Origin: Azophilus sp964638775
GTDB taxonomy: Bacteria > Pseudomonadota > Gammaproteobacteria > Pseudomonadales > Azotimanducaceae
Reading direction: 5' to 3'
Length of the DNA: 12,488 nt
NCBI GenBank assembly: GCA_964638775.1
Contig: CAZWZH010000134.1
Span: 1-12,488 of the forward strand
This document shows positions 1 through 7,744 of the stretch, piece by piece (positions within the stretch are counted from its first letter, which is position 1; the number at the start of each line of letters is the position of its first letter). The translations under genes were made by a program, and so were the position numbers. Under the pieces are notes generated by a model. That model saw nothing but the letters and a program-made list of their open reading frames with translations. It searched no databases and was not told the DNA's origin.

Positions 1-33
1 ATCCCTCCTCAGCACTCTCTCGTGCTCAGTCAT
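1..33 (-). CDS. Possible N-terminal fragment of a GreA/GreB-like transcript-cleavage factor (partial, runs off the left edge)
   Basis: On the minus strand a frame reads ...RPFITDQGWNALMTEHERVLRRD and leaves the window at base 1. The pattern P-F-I-T-x-x-G-W-x-x-L-x-x-E resembles the N-terminus of GreB-type elongation factors (E. coli GreB begins MKTPLVTREGYEKLKQEL), which rescue backtracked RNA polymerase. The frame stays open back to a TAG near 116-118. The only ATG is at 31-33, inside the conserved segment, with a TTG just before it. No ATG, GTG or TTG lies where a Gre protein would normally start; that stretch is repeat DNA. The gene may therefore be 5'-truncated by the repeats, may use a non-standard start, or may not be a gene. 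The call rests on about 23 residues and is tentative. Confidence 0.3.
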   Translation of the reverse strand, partial: MTEHERVLRRD

Positions 34-80
34 CAAAGCGTTCCACCCCTGGTCTGTGATAAAAGGTCGAACCGGTATCC

Positions 81-137
81 GGTAGGTGTCGCTAGTGGTG
101 ACCGGTAGGTGTCCCTAATCGATCAGGGGTAGGTGTC
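81..137 (+). repeat. Repeat cluster 1: three units of GGTAGGTGTC
   Basis: The core GGTAGGTGTC occurs at 81-90, 104-113 and 128-137, with starts 23-24 nt apart. Two of the three units continue into CC; the first continues into GC. All point to the plus strand. The cluster lies between the left-edge Gre-like fragment and the TPR-sulfotransferase gene, whose ATG is 36 nt beyond the last unit. It belongs to the same family as the clusters near 3275, 4351, 7745 and 8746. Confidence 0.9.
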
Positions 138-161
138 CCAATTCGGCTTCCCAATTCGGCT
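137..161. repeat. Tandem 12-bp duplication adjoining repeat cluster 1
   Basis: CCCAATTCGGCT occurs at 137-148 and again at 150-161. It begins inside the CCC tail of the third GGTAGGTGTCCC unit. A closely similar doublet (CCCAATCGGC twice) follows the solitary repeat near 8746, so the doublet appears to be part of one kind of repeat-element end. No sigma70 boxes or clear Shine-Dalgarno sequence are visible between it and the ATG at 174. Confidence 0.7.
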
Positions 162-173
162 AGTCACTATTCG

Positions 174-2234
174 ATGAGTTCAACGGACAAGCAATTAACA
201 CCCAGGGCAGCCTTCAACAAGGTGATGGGTCTGATCAATGCGGGGCGTATGAACGCTGCCGCGGCGACTTGCCGGGAAACGCTAGAGCGCAATCGAAACG
301 ATGTCAGTTTGACTGCGCTGCTCGGCGCAATTCTGTTGAAGGCGCGGGATTTCGATGAGGCGGAACGGCGTTTGAGGCGCGCAATCGAACTGGCGCCCAA
401 CTTTGCCAAACCTCATGAGGACCTCGGCTATCTCCTGATTGAAACCGGGCGAATCGATGAATCAGTCGAGATTCTGGAGAACGCGACCCGGCTGGACCCG
501 CAAGCGGAAATGGCATTTTTCTATCTGGGCCGGGCGCTGTCGATGGCCGGCAAGGGAGAAGAGGCCGACGCCGCATTCGAAGCCTCCTTCGCGCTCAACC
601 CACAGCGCAGGAAACTGGCGCTCGCCGCGGAGCATCATAAGGAAGGCCGCCACGACGAAGCCGAGCGCCTGTATCGCGAATTGCTGAGGGAATCCCCGGA
701 AAACGTCGATGCCATGCGCCTGCTGGCCGGCATCCTCACGAACAAGTCAGAAACCGAGGAACCCGAGGCGCTCCTTGAGAAAGCCGTCTCCCTGGCGCCA
801 GACTACACCCTCGCCTTCCTGGACTTGGGCCAGATCTACCAGGAGCAACACCGCTACGGTGAATCCCTGGACTGCTTTCAGCGGGCCTGCCGCCTGCAAC
901 CCACCGCCGCAAAACCACACTATCTGCTCGCCTCCACTCTCGCGCCGGTCGGGCGTACGGAAGACGCTCTTACCTCCTACCGCCGCGCGCTCGAATTGCA
1001 ACCGAAACACGCTGGCGCACTGCTCGGCACCGGCCATACGCTCAAGACACTCGGCCGCCAGGAAGAAGCCATCCAGGCCTACCGCCAATGCATCCGCATG
1101 CGCCCAGAGAACGGCGAAAGCTATTGGAGCCTGGCCAACCTGAAAACCTACCGGCTCACCGAAACCGACATCGAAGCCATAAACTCCGCGCTGCGAAGCG
1201 AGGACGACCTTACCGATCAATCCGCGGTCAACTTCCTGTTTGCGCTGGCCAAAGCTCATGAGGACGCCGGCGATTTCGATGCCGCCTGGCGCTGCTACTC
1301 ACGCGGAAACGCCAAGCAGCGCATGCTCGAACACTACGACCCGGTGCAGACCGAGGTGATGAACGACGAGATCATCGAAGTATTCGACCAGCCCTTCCTT
1401 CAAGAACACACCGGCCTCGGCCACCCCGTCTCCGCTCCCATTTTCGTCCTGGGCCTGCCTCGCTCCGGCTCGACCCTCATCGAACAGATCCTGGCCAGCC
1501 ATAGCCAGGTGGAAGGCACCTCGGAACTGCCGTACCTCGGCCGAGTGGCAACCTCGCTGAACCGAAACCGCGCCGACGGCATCAACTATCCCCATGCCGT
1601 GCACGAACTGCGCCCGTCCCACCTCAAAGCCCTTGGCACAGACTACCTGGAACGCGCCAGGCTGCACCGCCACACCGACCGCCCCCGTTTCGTCGACAAG
1701 ATGCCCAACAATTTCCCCACCATCGGCTTCCTGCACCTGGTTCTCCCCAATGCCAAGGTCATCGACGCCCGGCGCTACCCCCTGGATTCCACTCTGAGCT
1801 GCTATCGCCAGTTGTTCGCAAAGGGCCAGACCTTCGTCTACGACTTAACCGATATCGGCGAATATTTCCTGGAATATCAGCGTCTTATGGACCACTGGCA
1901 CGAAGCGCTCCCGGGCCGCGTGCTCACCGTGCAATACGAAGAGCTGGTCACCGACTTCGACAATCAGCTACGTCGCCTGCTCGACTACTGCGAACTGCCC
2001 TGGGAAGATGCCTGCGCACGCTTCCACGAAACCGACCGCCCGATCCGAACCGCCAGTTCCGAACAGGTGCGCAAGCCCGTCTATACAGAGTCGATCCACT
2101 ACTGGCGCAACTACCAACGACACCTCGACGAACTGATCGAAGTGCTGGAGCCCGTGCTACCGCGCTACGCGCAGTACGAACACATCAATCGCCAACAAGC
2201 GACAGAACAGCCATCCCCGGACGAAAGACAGTGA
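174..2234 (+). CDS. TPR-repeat sulfotransferase family protein
   Basis: This 686-residue protein has two parts. Residues about 10-345 are consecutive 34-residue tetratricopeptide units, some eight or nine, recognisable by W/L-G-Y/A-P spacing such as ALELQPKHAGALLGTG; they normally bind a protein partner. Residues about 420-665 form a PAPS-dependent sulfotransferase domain. The 5'-phosphosulfate loop is G427-LPRSGST-434, and a 3'-phosphate-binding candidate is R533-R-Y-P-L-D-S-539. No signal peptide is visible, so it is probably cytoplasmic. Family knowledge suggests sulfate transfer to a protein or glycan; the acceptor is unknown. The ATG at 174 lies just after repeat cluster 1 and lacks an obvious ribosome-binding site. 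The gene converges on the hydrolase with one base between the stop codons. The domain call is secure; activity is inferred from the intact motifs. Confidence 0.93.
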   Translation: MSSTDKQLTPRAAFNKVMGLINAGRMNAAAATCRETLERNRNDVSLTALLGAILLKARDFDEAERRLRRAIELAPNFAKPHEDLGYLLIETGRIDESVEILENATRLDPQAEMAFFYLGRALSMAGKGEEADAAFEASFALNPQRRKLALAAEHHKEGRHDEAERLYRELLRESPENVDAMRLLAGILTNKSETEEPEALLEKAVSLAPDYTLAFLDLGQIYQEQHRYGESLDCFQRACRLQPTAAKPHYLLASTLAPVGRTEDALTSYRRALELQPKHAGALLGTGHTLKTLGRQEEAIQAYRQCIRMRPENGESYWSLANLKTYRLTETDIEAINSALRSEDDLTDQSAVNFLFALAKAHEDAGDFDAAWRCYSRGNAKQRMLEHYDPVQTEVMNDEIIEVFDQPFLQEHTGLGHPVSAPIFVLGLPRSGSTLIEQILASHSQVEGTSELPYLGRVATSLNRNRADGINYPHAVHELRPSHLKALGTDYLERARLHRHTDRPRFVDKMPNNFPTIGFLHLVLPNAKVIDARRYPLDSTLSCYRQLFAKGQTFVYDLTDIGEYFLEYQRLMDHWHEALPGRVLTVQYEELVTDFDNQLRRLLDYCELPWEDACARFHETDRPIRTASSEQVRKPVYTESIHYWRNYQRHLDELIEVLEPVLPRYAQYEHINRQQATEQPSPDERQ

Positions 2235-2235
2235 T

Positions 2236-3165
2236 CTATGCCTCATCCAGCAGGGCGCCATCCAACCATTCCACAAGATCGTCGAGCACTTCCACCCGAT
2301 TGATCTCGTTGAACATCTCGTGTCGCCCGCCCTCATACAGCTTGCGGCTGACGTTGAGCCCCGCAGCCGCGTAGCGTTTGAACAGCCGCTCGAGGTTTTT
2401 CAATTCGCCATGCACTGGGTCGGCGGTGCCGGAGAGCACCAAAATCGGCAGATCGATCGGAATGCGGGCGATTGCGGCAGCAGACGCAGCTTCCTTCGCC
2501 CCTGCGAATAGCGCCAGCAGGCTGCCAGTGCGCAGCACCGTTCCGCAACGCGGGTCGTCGACGTACTTGCGTACCTCACCGGCATCCCGCGACAGCCACT
2601 CGAACCCGGTGGCGTCATCGCCATCGAAGTCCCGGTTGGCCTGGCCGAACAACAAGCCGGACAACACCTCACTCTCCGCGTCGTTTCCAAGCCGCCAGGC
2701 TTCGAAGCGCGTCACCAAACCGGTGATTGCTGTCTGCAGCCCACCCCGGAAGCCTGGAGAACCGGAGAGCACGGCGGCATCGAGGCTTGGACCGTGACGG
2801 CATAGGTATTGCTGCGCGAGCATGGCACCCATGCTGTGGCCTAGCAGCACACGTTTCAGGCCGGGAAAGTCGTCGGAGATGCGCTCGTTGAGGAGCCGGG
2901 CGTCGTCGACTAGCAGGTTCCAGCCGTCGTCCCCCAGCGAACCGAGCCGGTCTGTGTCGGTGCGCCCGTGGCCCCGGTGGTCGTTGCCGTAAACGACGTA
3001 TCCCGCCGCATTGAGCCGCGCCGCCACCGGTTCGTAGCGGGCGATGTGCTCACCCATCCCGTGGGCGATCTGTAGAGCGGCCCTTGGGGCTTCCTCGGGC
3101 AACCAGCGACAGGCATGGATTGCTTTTCCATCGCCGCCGCGAAAATCAATCGTCTCTGTATTCAA
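2236..3165 (-). CDS. Alpha/beta-hydrolase, monoacylglycerol lipase/lysophospholipase-like
   Basis: The 309-residue protein has the serine-hydrolase layout of the Hydrolase_4 / monoglyceride-lipase group. HGMGEH (35-40) is the usual oxyanion-region motif, GHSMG (109-113) carries nucleophile Ser111, GTADP (246-250) supplies Asp249, and GGRHEMFNE (279-287) supplies His282. NDHRGHG (61-67) is also typical. There is no signal peptide, so a cytoplasmic carboxyl-ester hydrolase is expected; the substrate cannot be read from sequence. Length is normal for the family. The start is TTG: the frame upstream reaches a TGA with no ATG or GTG on the way, and only a weak G-rich stretch precedes it. Its 5' end faces repeat cluster 2, and its 3' end meets the sulfotransferase tail to tail, so the two do not share an operon. 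Confidence 0.92.
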   Translation of the reverse strand: MNTETIDFRGGDGKAIHACRWLPEEAPRAALQIAHGMGEHIARYEPVAARLNAAGYVVYGNDHRGHGRTDTDRLGSLGDDGWNLLVDDARLLNERISDDFPGLKRVLLGHSMGAMLAQQYLCRHGPSLDAAVLSGSPGFRGGLQTAITGLVTRFEAWRLGNDAESEVLSGLLFGQANRDFDGDDATGFEWLSRDAGEVRKYVDDPRCGTVLRTGSLLALFAGAKEAASAAAIARIPIDLPILVLSGTADPVHGELKNLERLFKRYAAAGLNVSRKLYEGGRHEMFNEINRVEVLDDLVEWLDGALLDEA

Positions 3166-3274
3166 ACCCGGCCCCGTTGCTCTGCCTCTTAAGCGATCTC
3201 ATCAACGGCCTCTAACGAGCCGTGAGCATGGTCGCCGCGGTCAGGGTGGAGGTCAATGAGATAGTCAATTCAAA

Positions 3275-3324
3275 GGTAGGTGTCCCTTCTCAAAAGGTAG
3301 GTGTCCCTTCTCAAGGTAGGTGTC
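3275..3324 (+). repeat. Repeat cluster 2: three units of AAGGTAGGTGTC
   Basis: Core units lie at 3275-3284, 3296-3305 and 3315-3324, spaced 21 and 19 nt. The first two are followed by CCTTCTCAA, so the spacer itself is repeated; the third ends in GCCCC. The cluster occupies the gap between the 5' end of the minus-strand hydrolase and the 3' end of the minus-strand propeller gene, whose stop codon is 18 nt away. It is oppositely oriented to cluster 3 on the other side of the propeller gene. Confidence 0.92.
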
Positions 3325-3342
3325 GCCCCTCATCCCATCGGT

Positions 3343-4272
3343 TTACGGCAATTCATCGTACGGCCACACCTCCAGTCCATGTATGGCGTTCCTGACATCC
3401 ATCGAGAGGTTGATGCTGACCCTGGTCTGCATCGCATCGAGGTCATGCAGCGTGATGGTGGCGGGTGAGGAGCCGGCCGCGACCAAGCTGTCGTTCACCA
3501 GGCACAGCCCGCGCGCGAAAGCCTGGCGCGCGATGCGGGAGTCGCCCAGGCCCGTGTGCGTGAGTAGCGCCGGGTTGTAGAAAGGAACTCTGAACGCTTT
3601 TTGCTCCCCCTGGGAGGGCGCAAAACGCACCAGGTTCTTGTCCGTGTCGTTGAACAGCACGCCGTCCCGGTGCAGACGGGCGTTGCGGGCGCCCCCAGGC
3701 AGCATCGCCACCTGCCGGATGTAGCGCCCGGTATAGGCGTGCAATCCGCCGGTGTTGAGCCCACTCACGTACAGGGCGCTGCTGTCGCAGGTAACGCTGT
3801 TCAGACGCAGTGCATTGCCAGGCGGCGGCCCCCGCCGGTCGTTGGGCTGAAACGGCGCGCCCCGCAGTCCCTTGCGATCGCGGGTGACGTGCAACCCGAA
3901 ACTGAAGCGGTTGCTGTCGAGGTCGAACCCCAGAATGGAATCGAAGCCCGTGGAGGTGAGGAACAGGCGTCGCCTGTAGCGGCTGATCTCCTGGCAGTGC
4001 TTTAGATAGGGGCAGCGGTAGGACGCGATCTCTTCAAATTTCGCGTCGTAGACGAGCAGCTGATCGCTCGACGCGATGAAAACCCGCTCGCCGTCGAATG
4101 CGATGCCACGCAATCCACGGCCCGAGCCCCGGCCCTGCCAGTCGATATCCACGGCGTCCCAGTAAATCACCTGCCGTGCCCGCTCGCCATCGAGGTCCAC
4201 CAGATAGACGCCACCGTGACTCTCGCCCTCTTCGCTGCCGCGAACGACGGTGGTGGCGATCAGTGTGGTCAA
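3343..4272 (-). CDS. Beta-propeller-like protein of unknown function
   Basis: I do not recognise a named enzyme. The 309 residues show repeated blade-like segments of the type G-(I/V)-x-x-D-x-x-x-V-(F/Y)-(I/V)-A-S, for example LRGIAFDGERVFIASSDQLL (about 54-73), RRRLFLTSTGFDSILGFDL, LNSVTCDSSALYVSGLNTGG, ARLHRDGVLFNDTDKNLV and FARGLCLVNDSLVAAGSS. This spacing recalls six-bladed propellers such as the TIGR03032/DUF4915-type proteins, but family membership would need a profile search. There is no signal peptide or membrane segment. The only start giving a sensible N-terminus (MTTLIATTVVRG) is TTG at 4272, with no good ribosome-binding site. Repeat clusters in opposite orientation flank the gene, which stands alone on the minus strand. 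A scaffold or ligand-binding role is a guess from fold. Confidence 0.72.
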   Translation of the reverse strand: MTTLIATTVVRGSEEGESHGGVYLVDLDGERARQVIYWDAVDIDWQGRGSGRGLRGIAFDGERVFIASSDQLLVYDAKFEEIASYRCPYLKHCQEISRYRRRLFLTSTGFDSILGFDLDSNRFSFGLHVTRDRKGLRGAPFQPNDRRGPPPGNALRLNSVTCDSSALYVSGLNTGGLHAYTGRYIRQVAMLPGGARNARLHRDGVLFNDTDKNLVRFAPSQGEQKAFRVPFYNPALLTHTGLGDSRIARQAFARGLCLVNDSLVAAGSSPATITLHDLDAMQTRVSINLSMDVRNAIHGLEVWPYDELP

Positions 4273-4350
4273 TTGGAATCCGCAGCGAGCCAGCGAGGGA
4301 TCATCGAATTCTAAACAGATTTGAGGACAAGATTTGGTGGAAGATTTGGG

Positions 4351-4432
4351 GACACCTACCTTAAAGATTTGGGGAGACCTACCTTATGGGAAAATTGGGG
4401 ACACCTACCTTCTAGAATTGGAGACACCTACC
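4351..4432 (-). repeat. Repeat cluster 3: four units in reverse orientation
   Basis: On the plus strand the complement GACACCTACC occurs at 4351-4360, 4400-4409 and 4423-4432, with a one-base variant GAGACCTACC at 4374-4383. Units are 23-26 nt apart and most are preceded by TTGGGGA or TTGGAGA. The partly repeated spacer AAGATTTGG appears twice before the array and once within it. This is the only cluster in the minus orientation. It lies in the divergent 332-nt gap between the propeller gene and the TonB-dependent receptor gene. Confidence 0.92.
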
Positions 4433-4511
4433 TGCCGTTACCCCCGATTGCCACATCCCGCAAGTTACAGGAAAATATCACCTTCGCGTGGCCTTGAAGC
4501 AGGCTGCGCTC

Positions 4512-4530
4512 AGGCTCAGCCTATGAGCCT
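4512..4530. promoter_or_regulatory. Perfect 7-bp inverted repeat upstream of the TonB-dependent receptor gene
   Basis: AGGCTCA (4512-4518) and TGAGCCT (4524-4530) form a perfect inverted repeat around a five-base centre, 74 nt upstream of the receptor start codon. It overlaps a second symmetric element, CCTAT...ATAGG. It could be a repressor site or a small hairpin in the leader; no T-run follows, so it is not a typical terminator. No convincing -35/-10 pair was found. The rest of the gap, apart from repeat cluster 3, shows nothing recognisable. Confidence 0.35.
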
Positions 4531-4594
4531 ATAGGTGTGGAAAACCCGTCATTCGTTCTGCACTAGCATTGCTGCGGGGATTTGACGACCAATC

Positions 4595-4600
4595 GGAGAG
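4595..4600 (+). promoter_or_regulatory. Ribosome-binding site that fixes the TonB-dependent receptor start
   Basis: GGAGAG sits four bases before ATG 4605-4607 (six bases from the GGAG core). A TTG at 4569 also opens the frame but has no such signal, and it would add 12 residues ahead of the signal peptide. The site therefore favours 4605. Confidence 0.75.
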
Positions 4601-4604
4601 CAAC

Positions 4605-7070
4605 ATGTCGATCGACGGCAAAATTTCGTACCCGGGCCACAAGCGCCCCCTGAGCATCGCCATCGGCGCCGCGGTGGCCGGCACCGGCGCCGCCCAGGCC
4701 CAGGAAACCGCGCTGGAAGAGATCATCGTCACCGCCACCAAGCGGGCGGTGAGCCAGCAGGACGCCCCCATTGCCGTCACCGCCCTCTCCGATGAAGAAA
4801 TCTCCCTACAGCGCTTCAAGACCTTCAACGACTACGTCGGCCAGATCCCCAGCCTCGCACTCAGCGAGCGTCAGCCCGGCGCCAACTCCGTGGTCATGCG
4901 CGGCTGCGCCGCCCAGGGCCTGAGCTTCAGCGACTCCGCCACCACGTCCGTCTATCTCGACGAACAGCCCATCACCGCTGCCGGCTACAACCCCGACCCG
5001 CGCCTCGTGGACATCGCGCGGGTCGAAGCCCTGGCCGGCCCCCAGGGCACCCTGTTCGGCGACGCCGCCCAATGCGGAACCCTGCGCATCATCACCAACA
5101 AGCCCGACACCAACAACGCCAGCGGCTGGGTGAACCTGGCCGGCTGGGCCGTCAAGGACGGCGGCGCCAGCTACGACATCAGCGCCATGGCCAACATTCC
5201 GCTTGTCCCCGACAAGGCCGCACTACGCCTGGTGGGTTTCCGCGCCGACGAGGCCGGCTGGGTCGACAACATCCTCTCGCCCTCGCCGGGCGGCACCTTC
5301 ACCAACGCGCACCGCGTCCAGGACGACGTCAACTCCTCGGTCTGGACCGGCGGCCGCGCGGCACTGCGTATCGACGCCAACGAGGCCTGGACCGTCGACC
5401 TGGTCGGCATCTACCAGAAATACGAGCTCAACGGATTCGCCGATGCCAGCCTGAACAAGCAGATCTACGAAGACACTACCGTGTTCCCAACCTTCGGCCC
5501 CCGCGAACAGGCCCGCTTCACCGACGACGACTGGGACGACGAGTGGTACCAGCTCGCCATGACCATCGAGGGCGACCTGCCCTACGGCAGCGTCGTGCTC
5601 ACCGCCGCCTACTTCGACCGAGAGAGCGCCTACTACGCCGACGCCACCTCCTACCTGCAGGTATACCAGCAGCGGGGCGACTACTTCCGCTCCTTCAACA
5701 CCGGCGATCCCTACTACGACACCGGCGGCATCTACGACTTCGGCGGGGACCCCATCGCCAACGACTACGACATCCGCAAGGCCAACAACTGGACCATCGA
5801 GGGCCGCTACGCCACCCCTGCGGAAGGCCGCTGGTCGGCCATCGTCGGCGGTTTCTACAACAGGCGGGAGGTGGACGAACTGTTTATCTCGAACGTCTAC
5901 AACTTCACCGGCAGCGCGGCGTTCGCCTACATCAACTACGCCGGCTACTACTTCAACGGCATCGACCCGAAATACGAGTCGAACAACTGGTACTCCGGCA
6001 CCTACGACAGCGAACTCGAACAGTGGGCAATATTCGGCGAAGCCACCGTCAACCTCACCGAGAACTTCGCCATCACCGCCGGAGGCCGCTACTACCAGAT
6101 TGACAACGACTACATCGTCAAGAACGGCACCATGGTCGGCCTGAACGGTGGCGAACCCGATTGCGCCGTGGACTACTGCTACTCCCCCGGCCACCTCGGC
6201 ATCTCCGACGAAGACGGCTTCGTGCCCAAGGTAAACGTCAGCTACCGCTGGAAAGACGCACTCCTCTACGCCACCTATTCCGAAGGCTTCCGCCGCGGCG
6301 GCGCCAACTCCGCCAGGCCGCAGAGCGTGTTCGGCCCGCCCAACGACTTGTTCCCCGCACCTGCCGGCACCCTGAACGCCTACAGTTCCGACACGGTGGA
6401 GAACTGGGAAATCGGCGCCAAGACGGAGTGGCTCGACAACAGCCTGCGCTTGAACATCTCGGCCTACTGGATGACCTGGAACGACATCCAGGTGCAGGCG
6501 GAAGACCCGCAGCCCACACTCTTCACCCTCGGCATCGTCAATTTCCCCCAAGCCGAGATCAACGGCGTGGAAGTCTGGTTCTCCTGGCTGCCGGACGCCC
6601 AGTGGAACATCGAGGCGACGCTCGGCTACAACGACGGCGAACTCTCCAAGGCTGACACCCTGTTCGCAGATTCCGAGGCCCCCATCGTCGTGCCCACCGG
6701 CACCCAGCTACCGATCGTGCCCGACCTCAAGGTCCACGTGAACGTCACCTACTCCTTCCCCACCATGTGGATGAATGCCGAGCCCTACATCATGGCCCGC
6801 TTCACCCACACAGGCGAGTCGGTGAACTCGCTGGCCGGCATCGAGTCGAGCCCGTTCCTCTCACCGGTGGTGAACCAGGATAGCTGGCAGACCCTCGACC
6901 TGCAGTTCGGCCTGGAAAGCCAGAACTGGGCGGTATCGCTGTTCGTAGACAACCTCACCGACGAGAAAGCGCAGCTATTCTTCAACAACCGCTTCGCCCA
7001 GCAGCGCCTGAGCGTGAACCAGCCGCGCACCTTCGGTGTCAACTTCCGGTACATGCGCGGCATCAACTGA
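4605..7070 (+). CDS. TonB-dependent outer-membrane receptor
   Basis: This 821-residue protein is an energised outer-membrane importer. It starts with a signal peptide (LSIAIGAAVAGTGAAQA, probable cleavage before Gln33), then a TonB box, EEIIVTATKR (38-47). A plug domain follows (about 50-170) with QDAPIAVTALSDEEI, VMRG, LDEQPI and VEALAGPQGTLFGDAAQCGTLRIITNKP. The rest is a 22-stranded-type barrel rich in Y/W/F-x-Y/F strands, ending QPRTFGVNFRYMRGIN. The subclass looks like the broad siderophore/other-substrate receptors common in sphingomonads and marine gammaproteobacteria; the ligand is unknown. Odd points are Cys101 and Cys157, where plug glycines are usual, and a Cys520/Cys525 pair in a loop. 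A beta-hydroxylase-like gene follows 32 nt later. The barrel's last residue is Asn rather than the usual aromatic. Confidence 0.95.
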   Translation: MSIDGKISYPGHKRPLSIAIGAAVAGTGAAQAQETALEEIIVTATKRAVSQQDAPIAVTALSDEEISLQRFKTFNDYVGQIPSLALSERQPGANSVVMRGCAAQGLSFSDSATTSVYLDEQPITAAGYNPDPRLVDIARVEALAGPQGTLFGDAAQCGTLRIITNKPDTNNASGWVNLAGWAVKDGGASYDISAMANIPLVPDKAALRLVGFRADEAGWVDNILSPSPGGTFTNAHRVQDDVNSSVWTGGRAALRIDANEAWTVDLVGIYQKYELNGFADASLNKQIYEDTTVFPTFGPREQARFTDDDWDDEWYQLAMTIEGDLPYGSVVLTAAYFDRESAYYADATSYLQVYQQRGDYFRSFNTGDPYYDTGGIYDFGGDPIANDYDIRKANNWTIEGRYATPAEGRWSAIVGGFYNRREVDELFISNVYNFTGSAAFAYINYAGYYFNGIDPKYESNNWYSGTYDSELEQWAIFGEATVNLTENFAITAGGRYYQIDNDYIVKNGTMVGLNGGEPDCAVDYCYSPGHLGISDEDGFVPKVNVSYRWKDALLYATYSEGFRRGGANSARPQSVFGPPNDLFPAPAGTLNAYSSDTVENWEIGAKTEWLDNSLRLNISAYWMTWNDIQVQAEDPQPTLFTLGIVNFPQAEINGVEVWFSWLPDAQWNIEATLGYNDGELSKADTLFADSEAPIVVPTGTQLPIVPDLKVHVNVTYSFPTMWMNAEPYIMARFTHTGESVNSLAGIESSPFLSPVVNQDSWQTLDLQFGLESQNWAVSLFVDNLTDEKAQLFFNNRFAQQRLSVNQPRTFGVNFRYMRGIN

Positions 7071-7102
7071 CCGCCATGCAACAGGCCCACCGGCCCTAGC
7101 CG

Positions 7103-7678
7103 TTGGACATCGACACTCGCATCCGCGAACTCGGGCCGGTGGATTCCGGCCCGCTCGCCGCCGCCATCCTTGCCCAGGAAGAAGCGGCCTGGCACGAACA
7201 GGAACACCGCCAGCGCGCCTATGAGGTACACCGGGACACCGAGTCCATGGTGCTGGTGTTCACCGAGGAGTCCGCCTGGCCGGAACTGGTGGTCAGGAAA
7301 GAGGCCGCCTGGGATCGCCTCGCCGAGGTGGCCATGCCCGCCATCCACGACATCATCGGGCGGCACTACCCGGGCGGAGGCACGATCATCCGGGCGATGG
7401 CCGCCAGACTGAAGGCGGGCGGAAAGATCACCCCGCACACCGATCGCCACCCGTCATTCCGCATCGGTCATCGGATTCACGTGCCCATCACCACGAACCG
7501 CCGGGTGCGTTTCACTATCGACGGGCGCCCCTACAAGCTGCAATTCGGTCGGGCCTACGAAATCAACAACCAGTTGACGCACAGCGTTGCCAACAAGGGC
7601 TCTGAGGACCGAATCACCTTCATCTTCGATTACGTGCCTCCCCAGGAACTGGCTCGGTTGGGCCAGACAGCCGCCTGA
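7103..7678 (+). CDS. Aspartyl/asparaginyl beta-hydroxylase-like Fe(II)/2-oxoglutarate dioxygenase
   Basis: The 191-residue protein has the AspH-like double-stranded beta-helix core. ITPHTDRHPSFRIGHRIHVPI (109-129) carries His112-x-Asp114, THSV contains His160, and EDRITFIFDYVP has Arg170, the probable 2-oxoglutarate salt-bridge residue. All expected metal and co-substrate ligands are therefore present. Family members hydroxylate Asp/Asn side chains of peptides, or related small substrates; the substrate here is unknown. The start used is TTG 7103 because an in-frame TAG (7097-7099) lies two codons upstream. An ATG at 7076, six bases after the receptor stop, is in the same frame and would give a short leader, MQQAHRP, ending at that amber codon. 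Cotranscription with the receptor is likely from the 32-nt gap. There is no signal peptide, so it is probably cytoplasmic. Confidence 0.85.
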   Translation: MDIDTRIRELGPVDSGPLAAAILAQEEAAWHEQEHRQRAYEVHRDTESMVLVFTEESAWPELVVRKEAAWDRLAEVAMPAIHDIIGRHYPGGGTIIRAMAARLKAGGKITPHTDRHPSFRIGHRIHVPITTNRRVRFTIDGRPYKLQFGRAYEINNQLTHSVANKGSEDRITFIFDYVPPQELARLGQTAA

Positions 7679-7723
7679 CGGCGAACCGGTTCGTAGCAAC
7701 ACCTCAAGCGCAGTTGCGGAAAA

Positions 7724-7741
7724 CGCGCGCAAGGTCGCGCG
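7724..7741. other. GC-only hairpin between the dioxygenase gene and repeat cluster 4
   Basis: CGCGCG (7724-7729) and CGCGCG (7736-7741) can pair around a six-base loop. It could slow or stop transcription after the receptor/dioxygenase genes, but no U-run follows, so a rho-independent terminator is not established. The palindrome GAACCGGTTC at 7683-7692 lies just upstream. Confidence 0.35.
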
Positions 7742-7744
7742 AAA

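Noticed and set aside
4334..4534. Open frame across repeat cluster 3
   Set aside because: Its apparent repeated peptide comes from translating the DNA repeats.
5223..6551. Long minus-strand open frame (442 codons) opposite the receptor gene
   Set aside because: It is Val/Gly-rich, has no known motif, and lies wholly antisense to a clear TonB-dependent receptor; GC-rich DNA gives such shadows.
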